Assembly (NCBI RefSeq): GCF_003172955.1
Contig: NZ_QGKR01000186.1
Location: 90,662 to 154,661 of the forward strand
Origin: Micromonospora acroterricola
GTDB lineage: Bacteria > Actinomycetota > Actinomycetes > Mycobacteriales > Micromonosporaceae
Length of the DNA: 64,000 bases
Direction of reading: 5' to 3'
Shown: piece by piece, positions 35,668-44,939 of the stretch
Position numbering within the stretch: the stretch's first letter is position 1
Layout: every line of letters begins with the position of its first letter
The notes under the pieces: model-generated
What the model was told of the DNA's origin: nothing
Seen by the model: the letters and a program-made list of their open reading frames with translations, nothing else
Database searches by the model: none
Made by a program: the position numbers and the translations under genes

Positions 35668-36165
35668 ATGACCAGAACGAGTGTTCCGATCACCGTCTTC
35701 GCCCGTACAACGTCCAGCCCCGCGTACACCTACCAGGTCATCGTGCCGATCGACCTCGCCCAGGTGTTCAAGCCGTGGGGACCGTTCCCCGGCGTCGCGG
35801 AAGTGCGCGACCAAACCGGTACCTGGGACCGGCCGGGGACGTCGCGCCAGACCTGGTTCACCGACGGCTCCAAGGCCCACGAGCGGCTCACCGAGATCGC
35901 GGAGGGGCACGGGTTTGCCTATGAGCTGAGCGGCTTCACCAACGTGCTGGCCAAGCTGATCTCCGGGGTGCGCGGCGAGTGGTCGTTCCTGCCCGATGGC
36001 ACCGGCACTTCGATCCGGTGGACGTACGACTTCCGGCCGCTGCCAGGCCGCCGCTGGATCGTCGCGGGGCCGTTCAAGCTGCTCTGGACCCGCTACATGC
36101 GCGCTGCACTCACCAGGATGGTGACGGTGGTGCAGGAAATGCCCGGTGGCATCATAGAGGAGTGA
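35668..36165 (+). CDS. SRPBCC-superfamily protein
   Basis: This 165-residue helix-grip protein (START/polyketide cyclase-like) contains YTYQVIVPIDLAQVFKPWGP, VRDQTGTWDRPGTSRQTWFT, YELSGFTNVLAKLISGVRGE and the C-terminal helix RYMRAALTRMVTVVQEMPGG. It has no catalytic signature, so it is probably a hydrophobic-ligand binder. Its stop overlaps the start of an HTH regulator (GTGA); a SRPBCC protein coupled to this kind of regulator suggests ligand-linked control. Confidence 0.8.
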   Translation: MTRTSVPITVFARTTSSPAYTYQVIVPIDLAQVFKPWGPFPGVAEVRDQTGTWDRPGTSRQTWFTDGSKAHERLTEIAEGHGFAYELSGFTNVLAKLISGVRGEWSFLPDGTGTSIRWTYDFRPLPGRRWIVAGPFKLLWTRYMRAALTRMVTVVQEMPGGIIEE

Positions 36166-37010
36166 GCGACCTGAGCTTCGGCGCCTTGCTACGAAGCTGG
36201 CGCGACCGCCTCGACCCGGCCGATGCCGGCTACGCCCGGTCGGCCCGCCGCCGCGCCCCCGGCCTGCGCCGCGAGGAACTCGCCGAGCTCGCCGGCTTGT
36301 CCGTCGAGTACGTGCTGCGCTTGGAGCAGGGCCGGGCCACGAGTCCCTCCGGGCAGGTGGTCTCGGCCATCGCCCGCGCGCTGCGGCTCACCGCGGCCGA
36401 ACGCGATCAGCTCTTCCGCGCCGCCGGCCTGCTCGCCCCGCGCGACCACGCCGTCGGCACTCACGTGCCGCCGAGCATCCGCCGCCTCGTCGCCCGCCTC
36501 GGTGACCTCCCGATCGGCGTGTTCGCCGCCGACTGGAGCCTGCTGTGGTGGAACGACATGTGGACGGCTCTGCACGGCGACCCGTCCGGCCTGCCGCCCG
36601 TCGAACGCAACCTCGCACGCGCACTCTTCGGCACGGGAGAGGGTCGCTGGCACCTGCGCCCCGTCTCATCGGCGGCCGGACCGTACGCGTTCGAGACGGC
36701 GATCGTCGCGGACCTGCGCGAAGCGGTCGCCCGCTATCCGGCCGACCCGGAGCTGGCCGCGCTCGTGGACGGGTTGCGGACGGTCTCGCCGTTCTTCGGT
36801 GAACTGTGGGCCGTGGCGGGCATGGAGCAGCTGACTGGGGACCTGAAGACGATTAGCCATCCCGAGCTTGGCGACGTCACCCTGGACTGCGACGTGCTGA
36901 CCTTGCCGGGAGTCGACCTGCGCATCGTCACCTACACGGCGGCCCCGGGGACCCGCGGCGCCGACCAACTCGATCTCATGCGTGCGTCCCGGTTCAGCGA
37001 AGCCCGCTGA
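36162..37010 (+). CDS. HTH regulator with MmyB-like ligand domain
   Basis: This 282-residue protein has an N-terminal XRE-type helix-turn-helix (LLRSWRDRLDPADAGY, APGLRREELAELAGLSVEYV, LRLEQGRATSPSGQVVSAIA). A C-terminal MmyB-like PAS-related domain follows (IGVFAADWSLLWWNDMWTAL, LDCDVLTLPGVDLRIVTYTA) that binds small lipophilic ligands in this family. GTG at 36162 overlaps the stop of the SRPBCC gene. Common in actinobacteria; target genes unknown, the SRPBCC gene being the obvious candidate. Confidence 0.87.
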   Translation: MSDLSFGALLRSWRDRLDPADAGYARSARRRAPGLRREELAELAGLSVEYVLRLEQGRATSPSGQVVSAIARALRLTAAERDQLFRAAGLLAPRDHAVGTHVPPSIRRLVARLGDLPIGVFAADWSLLWWNDMWTALHGDPSGLPPVERNLARALFGTGEGRWHLRPVSSAAGPYAFETAIVADLREAVARYPADPELAALVDGLRTVSPFFGELWAVAGMEQLTGDLKTISHPELGDVTLDCDVLTLPGVDLRIVTYTAAPGTRGADQLDLMRASRFSEAR

Positions 37011-37320
37011 CAGTCGGGGCGCTGAGGAACTCATTCGGCATCTGGCCGTTCATCGCAAACATCCTGCGGGGGTGCCAAAGCACGGCCCTTGTCGGTGTGT
37101 GTAGGAGGCATCCGGACGTCAACGACGACTTTTCGGCACTCGGTCCGGCTCCCGCACCGGGGCGCGACAGTGAGATCGCAGGACCCACTAGCCGCAGTCG
37201 CACACGAGCCCGTATTTCTGCACGCTCACGAGTTCGGCCGGCAACCGCTCCCCGGACGTGATGGGCTGCACGTGTGGGCATTGACCTCGTCGTGCCCGGC
37301 CGGGTGGCGCCCGCAGCCGC
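37011..37320. other. Gene-poor junction
   Basis: I see no complete gene. A short minus-strand tail reads AELVSVQKYGLVCDCG and may end some lost gene. The ISL3 remnant begins at about 37321. Confidence 0.35.
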
Positions 37321-37623
37321 TGCCCAGACCTCGACACCATTGCCGACCTTGCTCGCGGGTTTGCCGCGCTGGTTCGCCACCAGGGCACCGGACAGCACCT
37401 CGACGCTTGGACCGACCGTGCCCGGCACGCCGGGTACCCCGAAGTCCGCGGCTTCGCCGCCGGCCTGATCAGCGACCGCGACGCCGTCGTCGCCGGCCTC
37501 ACCCAACCCTGGAGCTCAGGCCCCGTCGAAGGCCACGTCAACCGCATCAAAGCCATCAAACGACAGATGTACGGCCGCGCGAATCTCGACCTCCTACGCA
37601 AACGCGTCCTCGCCACCCCGTGA
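37321..37623 (+). pseudogene. ISL3-type transposase, 3' part
   Basis: An open frame ending at TGA 37623 reads CPDLDTIADLARGFAALVRH, GYPEVRGFAAGLISDRDAVV, AGLTQPWSSGPVEGHVNRIK and RQMYGRANLDLLRKRVLATP, the C-terminal third of an ISL3-family transposase. It is intact as far as it goes but lacks the DDE core upstream. It differs from the remnant at 33.8-34.1 kb, so at least two ISL3 elements entered this region. Confidence 0.8.
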
Positions 37624-37662
37624 GCTACCACCAAGATCACTCACAGAATGTGTGCCAGGGCC
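37624..37662 (+). mobile_element. Right end of the ISL3-type element
   Basis: The 39 bp after the transposase stop read outward-in as GGCCCTGGCACACATTCTGT followed by GAGTGATCTTGGTGGTAGC, similar in style to ISL3 terminal repeats. The element end abuts integrase C-terminal coding sequence at about 37665, so the IS landed in or next to that gene. Confidence 0.6.
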
Positions 37663-37664
37663 AA

Positions 37665-37840
37665 AGTTCAGCCGGCGTCGACGCGTCGTGCAGGTCAGCT
37701 TTGATGTAGGTGGTGGTGGAGGATCCAGGGCTGTCGGTGTGGCCGGCGTAGACGCGGGCGATGCCGTAGCCGAAGTGGCGTTCCACCCAGGTGCGGTGGT
37801 GTGGCGCAGCCAGTGACACTCATCGGTCGGTACCTCGCTG
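37665..37840 (-). pseudogene. Tyrosine integrase, C-terminal catalytic fragment
   Basis: The minus strand carries box II of a tyrosine recombinase: HWLRHTT (frame 1, near 37805-37825), then after one missing base TWVERHFGYGIARVYAGHTD and TTTYIKADLHD. The HxxR, GHT and Tyr nucleophile spacing is right. After LHDA the sequence enters the ISL3 end. It begins at the stop of the carboxylesterase gene. The family matches the integrase N-terminus at 58641-58910 on the same strand. Confidence 0.75.
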
Positions 37841-37841
37841 T

Positions 37842-39452
37842 TCAGTCCCGGCGCTGCCAGAAGAGCCTTTCCTCTCTGTCTGGGTCGTAGGCAATCCGGC
37901 AGTCAGCGTCGATCCACATGGTGGCCCGGTCCTTCGGCGTGTAGGCAGGCCATCTCGGCACGCCCCTCGCGGTGGGGTGGCCGTGGTGGGCGAAGCCGGC
38001 CCATAGAGCGCTCATGTGCCAGGCGGTCGCCCGCTTGCCCGGCAACTGGTCGGTGCCGACGTTGGCGAATTTCATCGGGATGTCCGAGGCGTGCGGCGAG
38101 CCGAGCGGGAACACGGTGCCCGGCACCACGGTTGGATCCTGGTACGCGAGCTGGTACATGAACACCGGTGCGGTGTGCTGCGCCGCTTTAGCCTCGGCGA
38201 TCTTGATCGCGTCACGCCAGATCGGTGATGTGGTGATAGCGAAGTAGAGCTGGGCCGGTGTCGCTTCCGGTCGCGACGTACGGAAAGTCGCGATGATCTG
38301 GTCGAGTTCGGCGCCCTGGTAGGTGCCGCTGAGCCGGCTACGCAGGCCGGCCTCGTCGATGCGGAAGACGTCGGGCGGCCCGAAGAGGCTGAAGAACACC
38401 GTCTCGTCGCGGCAGGTGCCGACCATCAACGGTTTGTCGCCCGACCACGGCGGGGCGCCGTCGTCGAAGGGGTGCCGTGGGATGACACCTCCGTCGACGA
38501 AGGCGCCGAACCCGGGTAGCGGGTCGGGGTCACCCCAGGGTGCGACGCCGTTCGCGGCCTCGGACACCTGGATCTCGAGCAGGCGCGCGGCCGGGATGTC
38601 GGAGAGCTTCGGGATGTCGCTTCTGCTCAGCCCCAGCAGGTGAAGCGTGCGCTCGGCGCGTGCGGTGGCGCCGTCGCGGGTGGGGAAGCGCAGCGGGGCG
38701 GCGCTTTCGATCGAGGCCTTGTGGAACAGCCGGGCTGCCGTCGGCATGGTGTAGATGGCGGCGGTCTTGGCACCGCCGCCGCTCTCGCCCCAGATCATGA
38801 TGTTGTCCGGGTCGCCGCCGAAGTTGCCGATGTTCTCGCTGGTCCAGCGCAACGCCGCGAAGATGTCGAGCATTCCCTGGTTCGCGGCGTAGTCACCGTC
38901 GGCGAGATCGCTGAGGAACAAATAGCCCAGCAGGCCCAGCCGGTGGTTGGACTCGACCACCACCACGTCGTGGAGCTGCGCGAGACGGGTGCCGTCCTGG
39001 CCCGTGGCCGAGGCCGAGCCGATCATGTAGCCGCCGCCGTGGTTGTAGAACATCACTGGCCGCCGCTTGCGGTCGGCGCCGGGGGTCCAGATGTTGAGGT
39101 ACAGGCAGTCCTCGGACGGTGCGGGCATGCGGCCGTTCCCGGTCGGTCCCATCTCACTGCCCACCACCTGGAACGCCGGGTTGGGGAAACTGACGGCGTC
39201 GCGAACGCCGGACCACCGTGCGGGGGGCTTCGGGGACTTGAACCTCAGCGCGCCGAGCGGTGGTTGGGCGTAGGGCACGCCGAGGAACTTGACGATGCCG
39301 TCTTCGCGTTTTCCGCGCACCTTGCCGTATCGGGTTGCCGCCTCGTCGCTTCTCCCGTGTCCGCCGGCGTGTGCCGGCAACGGCAGACTCATCGCGGCGA
39401 CCGCGGACAGCGAACCGCCGAGCAGTGTTCTGCGGGTCATTCCCGAACTCAT
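37842..39452 (-). CDS. Tat-exported type-B carboxylesterase
   Basis: This 536-residue carboxylesterase/lipase has a twin-arginine signal (MTRRTLLGGSLSAVAAMSLP, residues 5-24). EDCLYLNIWTPG, oxyanion loop NHGGGYMIGS, nucleophile elbow IWGESGGGAKT (GESGGG instead of the commoner GESAGG), and a C-terminal FAHHGHP with the catalytic His follow. It likely removes acyl or aryl ester groups from extracellular substrates. It lies 57 bp downstream of the secreted rhamnosidase, so it belongs to the glycoside locus, perhaps deacylating plant glycosides before rhamnose removal. Confidence 0.9.
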   Translation of the reverse strand: MSSGMTRRTLLGGSLSAVAAMSLPLPAHAGGHGRSDEAATRYGKVRGKREDGIVKFLGVPYAQPPLGALRFKSPKPPARWSGVRDAVSFPNPAFQVVGSEMGPTGNGRMPAPSEDCLYLNIWTPGADRKRRPVMFYNHGGGYMIGSASATGQDGTRLAQLHDVVVVESNHRLGLLGYLFLSDLADGDYAANQGMLDIFAALRWTSENIGNFGGDPDNIMIWGESGGGAKTAAIYTMPTAARLFHKASIESAAPLRFPTRDGATARAERTLHLLGLSRSDIPKLSDIPAARLLEIQVSEAANGVAPWGDPDPLPGFGAFVDGGVIPRHPFDDGAPPWSGDKPLMVGTCRDETVFFSLFGPPDVFRIDEAGLRSRLSGTYQGAELDQIIATFRTSRPEATPAQLYFAITTSPIWRDAIKIAEAKAAQHTAPVFMYQLAYQDPTVVPGTVFPLGSPHASDIPMKFANVGTDQLPGKRATAWHMSALWAGFAHHGHPTARGVPRWPAYTPKDRATMWIDADCRIAYDPDREERLFWQRRD

Positions 39453-39509
39453 CAGACCTCCCGGTTCGGCGCCGCCCGGGGCATCGGAGCCCCGGGCGGC
39501 GCATGGGTA

Positions 39510-42500
39510 TCAGGAACCGGTGCGCACCGTGAAGGAGTGCGACCCGGACGGGACGGTATAGACGACGTACGTACCTTCGGAGCGCTGGAACAGCGCGCGG
39601 TTCGAAGCCGCGACGAGGCGCTTGTCCGCCGCCGGCACCCACACCTCGGCTTGGGTGTTGGCGGGAACGGTGACCGACAGCGAGAAGCGACCGTCCGTCT
39701 TGGTCCAGGCCGATCGGGCCCACCCGGCCGGGGTCTGATAGGAGCCGCTCGCCTTCGTCAGGTCGCCCACGGGTTTCGGCCTGAAGACCAGTCGGTCGTA
39801 CGCCGTCGAGCCCGGGGCCGCCTGGATGCCGGCGATGCCGGCGTGGAACCACTCCTCGATCTGGGCCAGGATCATGTGGTTCTTGGAGTCGCCGCGGTTC
39901 CAGCGCTCGCCCATGGTGGTCATGCCGCCCGGGTTGGCCGGGGTCGACTGCATGAAGTAGCCGTAGCTGGGCTGGTCGTCCTGTTGCAGCGCCTCCCACA
40001 GCACGTCGTCGCGGTCGCCGTTCATCAGCGCCCGCACGATCGGACCCATGCCGATGGTGCCGCCGCTGAAGTGCGGGCCGGTACCGTTCGGGTGGAAGGC
40101 GTAGATCAGCTCGACCAGCGCGTCGAGGACCCTGCCCCGGCTGTCGGCCGGCACCAGGCCCGCATCGAGGGCAAGGGCCTGCGCGGCCTGGGTGGCGCCT
40201 TCGGTGCCGGCGCTGCCGGCGTTGGTGTAGCGACCGAGCGACTCGTTGAAGAATGCCCGGTTGAACGCCGCCTTGATCTCGTCGGCGAGCGCCGTGTACC
40301 GGGTGGCATCGGCGGCATGGCCGGTCAGCGTGGCGATCTGGGCCATCGACTGGATCGTCAGGTAGTAGCCCCAGGTGCCGGTGATGCGGCCGGAGGTTGT
40401 CTCGGCACCGACCCAGTCGGCCAGGGCCGCATCGACGAAGTACCCGTCCACCACCTTCTGCCGCTGGATGTAGTCGACGAAGAGCACAAGCCGGTCGTAG
40501 GACGCGCTCATGGTGGCGGTGTCGCCGTAGAGCTGGTGCAGGATCGACGGGACCAGCACGATCGCGTTGCCCCAGTTGATCTCGTCGCCGAATCGGCCGC
40601 TGTAACCCCAGTCGTAGACCGGAGTCTTCAGAGCGACGTTGCCCGCCATCGGGGTGTCGGCCAGGGACTGACCCTCCACGAGGTGCCGCATGGTCGTGCG
40701 CATGAAGGCGTTGAGCTGGAAGTCGCGGTGAATCGCGCCCATCGGCATCGTGTAGTCCGCCGGGTAGGACAGCTTCTCGCGGCCGGGGCAGTCGGTGAAC
40801 ACGCTCATGATGTTCGCGGCGAACGAGTACCGCGACATCGTATGGATCCGGTTGACGCGGTCGTTGGACGACGAGAAGGTGCCGGCGACCGGGGTGTCGG
40901 CCTGCAGGCGTACTCCGGTGATCAGATCCTTGGTGGGGGTGAAACCCTCAGGCAGGCCGGTGACCTGGACCCACTGCATGCCAAAGTAGTTGAAGTTCGG
41001 GTGCCACGACTCAGAGCGGCCGCCGGCGGTGGTGTAGGTGTTGAACAGGTCGACGCCGCGAGATCCCCCGCCGCCCATCAGCGACGCCTGGTCGACCGTG
41101 CCGTCGGGTTTGAGCGACTCGGCGGGCGCCACCTTCACCGTCGTACCGGCCGGGAGGCGGTCGAGCTTGAGGCGGGGCCAGCCGACGATGTTCTGCCCGA
41201 AGTCGAACACCCAGGTGCCGGGCGTCGGGTTGGTGACCGAGACCGGCGTGAACTCCTCCTGCACCGTGATCGGCTCAGCGGTGCGGGCGACCAGCTTCGT
41301 GGCCAGATTCGGCGGCGGTGCGATCCCGGCCGCGATCCAGCCGGTCGCCGTGCCGTCGCGGCGGGACGCGGACGGGCCGAGGTCGGCGCCCGGGGTGTTC
41401 CAGCCGGGCTGCTCGCGGCGGGCGTCGTAGTCGGAGCCGGAATACCAGGCGTCGGTGACCAGCGGGCCCAGCGCCGTACGCCAGGACCGGTCGGTCACGA
41501 TCGTCTCGCGGCTGCCGTCGCGGTAACGGATCTCCAGGCGGCCGATGAACCGCGGGGTGACGGCCGCCCCGGCGGAGGCGTCGCTGGCGGCGATGCTGTT
41601 ACCCGAGCCGGTGACCTTCGCCCCAGCGGTGTGCGCCACGGTGAGCGCCGGCGTGAAGGTGATGCTCGTGGTCCCGATCGCGGTGATGGTTCGCGACTCG
41701 AGCCGGTCGCCCCCTTCCCCGGTGTCGACGTTGACCGTGCCGCCGACGTGATAACCGGTGACGTCGCTGACCTCGATGACCGTGTTTCCGGCCGAGACGT
41801 CGGCAGCCAGTGTGCCGCTGCCCTTGAGCTGGCTCTGCCACCAGGAGTACGGGGATGTGCGCCCGACGGCCGGGTTGGTGACGCTGCGGCGCACGTAGGC
41901 CGGGCCGTTGCCGAGCTCGACCCCGAGCGCGTTGGCGCCTGAGCGCAGCGTGGACGTCAGGTCATAGGTGCGGTACTCGCTGGAGAGCTGGTAGTTGGAG
42001 TTGCCCGGGGCGAGGACCTCGTCGGTGATCTCCCGGCCGTTGACGGTGGCGTGGTGCAGGCCGACACCGGAGAGGTAGAGGCGGGCGTCGGCGACCTTCT
42101 TGTGCTTCGGCACCGCGAACTGGCGGGCGAAGATCGGCATCGGCTGGTTTTCGGCCCGGTCGGGGTAGTCGATCCAGCGCGCCGTGCCCCAGTCGGACGG
42201 GTTGAGCAGACCGGTGCTCCATGTGGACGGGGCGGACCAGGCGGACTGCTTTCGGTGGGCGTCCCAGACCCGTACGCGCCAGGCGACGGTGTCGCGGGAG
42301 CGCAGGTCCCGACCGAAGCGAACCTGTTGGCTGTCGCCGGAGACCTTACCGGTGCGCCACACCAGGCGACCGGTGTGCAGGTCGGCGACGGTGGCGGCAG
42401 CCTGCACCTCATACGCGGTCTGCCGGTCGGCGGCGCAGACCCGCTGCTTGCAGCTGCCGGTATCGGCCATCTGCCAACCGAGGGTAGGACGGATGGTGTC

Positions 42501-42656
42501 GAGGCCGAGCGGCGAGTCGTAGCGGCCGTCGACACTGAGTTGCACGACGCGGACGTCGCCTGCGGATCCGGAGTGGGCGTTGGCCGGCACGGCGGCTCCG
42601 AGGGTGAGCAGTAACGCTGTCGTCAGGAAAGCCGCGGTTTTTCTGATCGGGGGCAT
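39510..42656 (-). CDS. Secreted alpha-L-rhamnosidase, GH78
   Basis: This 1048-residue protein has a signal peptide (TAAFLTTALLLTLGAAVPAN). Bacterial rhamnosidase N-domains (LGWQMADTG, ARWIDYPDRA) come first. An unusual inserted segment follows at about 300-360 with SAGNTVIEVSDVTGYHVGGT, resembling a surface beta-domain. The six-hairpin catalytic domain has VFTDCPGREKLSYPADYTMP, whose Glu is the probable general acid, and TTMGERWNRGDSKNHM, whose Glu is the probable base. AGAAGGAATCT precedes the ATG. It removes terminal L-rhamnose from plant glycosides or polysaccharides outside the cell. Confidence 0.92.
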   Translation of the reverse strand: MPPIRKTAAFLTTALLLTLGAAVPANAHSGSAGDVRVVQLSVDGRYDSPLGLDTIRPTLGWQMADTGSCKQRVCAADRQTAYEVQAAATVADLHTGRLVWRTGKVSGDSQQVRFGRDLRSRDTVAWRVRVWDAHRKQSAWSAPSTWSTGLLNPSDWGTARWIDYPDRAENQPMPIFARQFAVPKHKKVADARLYLSGVGLHHATVNGREITDEVLAPGNSNYQLSSEYRTYDLTSTLRSGANALGVELGNGPAYVRRSVTNPAVGRTSPYSWWQSQLKGSGTLAADVSAGNTVIEVSDVTGYHVGGTVNVDTGEGGDRLESRTITAIGTTSITFTPALTVAHTAGAKVTGSGNSIAASDASAGAAVTPRFIGRLEIRYRDGSRETIVTDRSWRTALGPLVTDAWYSGSDYDARREQPGWNTPGADLGPSASRRDGTATGWIAAGIAPPPNLATKLVARTAEPITVQEEFTPVSVTNPTPGTWVFDFGQNIVGWPRLKLDRLPAGTTVKVAPAESLKPDGTVDQASLMGGGGSRGVDLFNTYTTAGGRSESWHPNFNYFGMQWVQVTGLPEGFTPTKDLITGVRLQADTPVAGTFSSSNDRVNRIHTMSRYSFAANIMSVFTDCPGREKLSYPADYTMPMGAIHRDFQLNAFMRTTMRHLVEGQSLADTPMAGNVALKTPVYDWGYSGRFGDEINWGNAIVLVPSILHQLYGDTATMSASYDRLVLFVDYIQRQKVVDGYFVDAALADWVGAETTSGRITGTWGYYLTIQSMAQIATLTGHAADATRYTALADEIKAAFNRAFFNESLGRYTNAGSAGTEGATQAAQALALDAGLVPADSRGRVLDALVELIYAFHPNGTGPHFSGGTIGMGPIVRALMNGDRDDVLWEALQQDDQPSYGYFMQSTPANPGGMTTMGERWNRGDSKNHMILAQIEEWFHAGIAGIQAAPGSTAYDRLVFRPKPVGDLTKASGSYQTPAGWARSAWTKTDGRFSLSVTVPANTQAEVWVPAADKRLVAASNRALFQRSEGTYVVYTVPSGSHSFTVRTGS

Positions 42657-42758
42657 CAGATTCCTTCTCTGTCGTTGGTGACGAACAGTCCTGGTTGGGG
42701 GATCGGGGATGCGACGTCGAGCAGAGAGTTGAGCGATTACGGGTTCACGGAGACCTCC

Positions 42759-44939
42759 TCAGGACGGCAGGCCTGCGGTCGCCTTGTCGAGGACGGATCG
42801 GTCGATGCCGAGGCCGGGGAAGACGGTGAGGACGTGCAGGGGGAAGTCACCGAGGACGGTCAGGGTGTCGTCGTCGCCGAGGATGCCGTTGGGTGTGCCG
42901 TCCGGGCCGACGCCGACCGCTTCGCGCAGCGCGGCGGAGCCTTCGGGGTCGGCGAGCCACTCGCGCAGGGTCGCGTTGGTGTCGAGTGCGGCCCTGATCG
43001 GCGGCGCCGGCACGTCGAGGGTGGCGGTGGCGCGTAGATCCCGCGACGATGCGCCCACGCTGATCTCGATCGTGCCGCCTTCGAGAACCCAGCGCCGATC
43101 GGCGGGAGACCAGTACGACAGATCCCGCTCGTCGAGCATGAAGGTCACGATGGTTGCTTCGCCGGGTGCGAGGTCGACCTTGGCGAACGCCTTGAGCTCG
43201 CGCAACGGACGGGCCACCCGGCTGCTTGGCGCGGCAATGTAGAGCTGAACGACTTCCTTGCCGCGCCGGCCACCGGTGTTGATGACCGTGAGGGTCGCGA
43301 TACCGGGCCCGGCGACGAGGTCCCGGTATTCGAAGGTTGTGTAGGACAGGCCGTGCCCGAATGGGTAGGCGACCTCCCGGCCGACGGCGTCGTAGCCGCG
43401 GTAGCCGACGAAGACGCCCTCGCCGTAACGGACATGGCCCTGCTCGCCGGGGAAGTTCAGGTAGGACGGGACGTCCTGCAGGCGCAGCGGCAGGGTCTCG
43501 GCGAGACGTCCGCTTGGATTCGCGGCCCCGAGTAGCAGATCGGCGATGGCGCCGCCGGCGGCCTGGCCGGAGAGCCAGGTTTCCAGGATCGCGGGAACGT
43601 GCTTGTCCCACGGGGTCATCCGGACGGCCGAGCCGTTGGACAGGACCACGACGAGTCGGGGGTTCGCCTCGGCGAGCTGTTCCACGAGCGCAGTCTGGGC
43701 GGCCGGAAGGTCGAGGTGCTCGCGATCGGCGCCCTCGGACTCGTCGCCGGCGGCCAGCCCGAGGAAGAGCACCACGGTGCTGGCGCGGCGGGCCAGAGCC
43801 ACGGCCTCGGCCGGGTCGTCGCCGGCGGCGAACTCCACCCGCATCCCGGCCGCGCGCAGCTCGTCGAGGGGGATGTCGACGCGGGTGGGATTGACTTGTG
43901 AGCTGCCGGCCCCCTGGAAGCGCGGGCTTCGGGCGAACTCACCGATCACGGCGACGATGTCATCTTCGGACGGTTGAAGCGGTAGCAGGCCGCCGTTGTT
44001 CTTCAGCAGCACCGCGCAGTCGGCGGCCACCTCGCGCGCCAGCGCGTGGTGTGCTGCCGCGTCGAACTCGGCGGGCTGCACGTCCTTCGGCGCCCGCTCG
44101 ACCAGGCGTAGCACACGTTCGACGGCGCGGTCCAGGACGGCCTCGTCGAGGGAGCCGTCGCGGACCGCGGCCACCAGCGCGGTGTCGCTGACGCCGAGGT
44201 TCGGGGGCATCTCAAGGTCGAGGCCAGCGTCCAGCGCCGCGACCCGGTCGTACACGGCGCCCCAGTCGGAGACGACGACACCGTCGAAACCCCACTCATC
44301 GCGCAGCACGTCAGTGAGCAGCCACGGGTTCTGCGCGGCATGCACGCCGTTGACCCGGTTGTAGGCGCACATCACCATCCACGGCCGGGCACGGGTGACG
44401 ATGCGTTCGAAATGCGGCAGGTAAATCTCGCGCAGCGTCCGCTCATCGACATCGGCGCTCACCCGCAGCCGGTCGGTCTCCTGATTGTTCGCGGCGAAGT
44501 GCTTGACGCACGCCCCCACGCCCTGGCTCTGGATCCCCTCGACATACGCCTCGCCGAGCACCCCGGTCAGCAACGGGTCCTCGGCGAAGTACTCGAAGTT
44601 GCGACCGCACAGCGGGGACCGCTTGATGTTCACGCCCGGCCCGAGCACCACGGCGACGCCCTGGGCGCGCGCCTCCGCCCCGATCGCCTCCCCCACCCGG
44701 CGTACGAGATCGGGGTCCCAGGAGGAGCCGAGCGCCGACGCGGTCGGAAAGCAGGTGGCGGGTAGGCTGCCGGAGATGCTGGTCTGGTTACCTTCCGGTT
44801 GGCGGCGCAGGCCGTGCGGGCCATCGGCCACCATGACCTCGGGGAGGCCGAGGCGCGGAATCGGCGCGGTCTGCCAGAAGGTCGAGCCGAGGCAGAGCGA
44901 AGCCTTCTCTTCGACGGTCAGCTGTGACAGCAGGGTCAT
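42759..44939 (-). CDS. Beta-glucosidase, GH3
   Basis: This 726-residue GH3 enzyme starts at ATG 44939, which overlaps the stop of the GH1 gene (ATGA). The N-terminal TIM barrel holds VMVADGPHGLR, GPGVNIKRSPLCGRNFEYFA, CVKHFAANNQE, and the nucleophile Asp in GVVVSDWGAVYD. The second domain (VVLFLGLAAGDESEGADREH) and a C-terminal FN3-like domain complete the usual three-domain form. No signal peptide, so it hydrolyses imported beta-glucosides in the cytoplasm. Last gene of the overlapping run. Confidence 0.93.
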   Translation of the reverse strand: MTLLSQLTVEEKASLCLGSTFWQTAPIPRLGLPEVMVADGPHGLRRQPEGNQTSISGSLPATCFPTASALGSSWDPDLVRRVGEAIGAEARAQGVAVVLGPGVNIKRSPLCGRNFEYFAEDPLLTGVLGEAYVEGIQSQGVGACVKHFAANNQETDRLRVSADVDERTLREIYLPHFERIVTRARPWMVMCAYNRVNGVHAAQNPWLLTDVLRDEWGFDGVVVSDWGAVYDRVAALDAGLDLEMPPNLGVSDTALVAAVRDGSLDEAVLDRAVERVLRLVERAPKDVQPAEFDAAAHHALAREVAADCAVLLKNNGGLLPLQPSEDDIVAVIGEFARSPRFQGAGSSQVNPTRVDIPLDELRAAGMRVEFAAGDDPAEAVALARRASTVVLFLGLAAGDESEGADREHLDLPAAQTALVEQLAEANPRLVVVLSNGSAVRMTPWDKHVPAILETWLSGQAAGGAIADLLLGAANPSGRLAETLPLRLQDVPSYLNFPGEQGHVRYGEGVFVGYRGYDAVGREVAYPFGHGLSYTTFEYRDLVAGPGIATLTVINTGGRRGKEVVQLYIAAPSSRVARPLRELKAFAKVDLAPGEATIVTFMLDERDLSYWSPADRRWVLEGGTIEISVGASSRDLRATATLDVPAPPIRAALDTNATLREWLADPEGSAALREAVGVGPDGTPNGILGDDDTLTVLGDFPLHVLTVFPGLGIDRSVLDKATAGLPS

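Noticed and set aside
38640..41942. 1100-codon open frame on the plus strand
   Set aside because: It is antisense to the esterase and GH78 genes, with Gly/Arg/Val/His-rich composition and no domain; a by-product of high-GC third positions.
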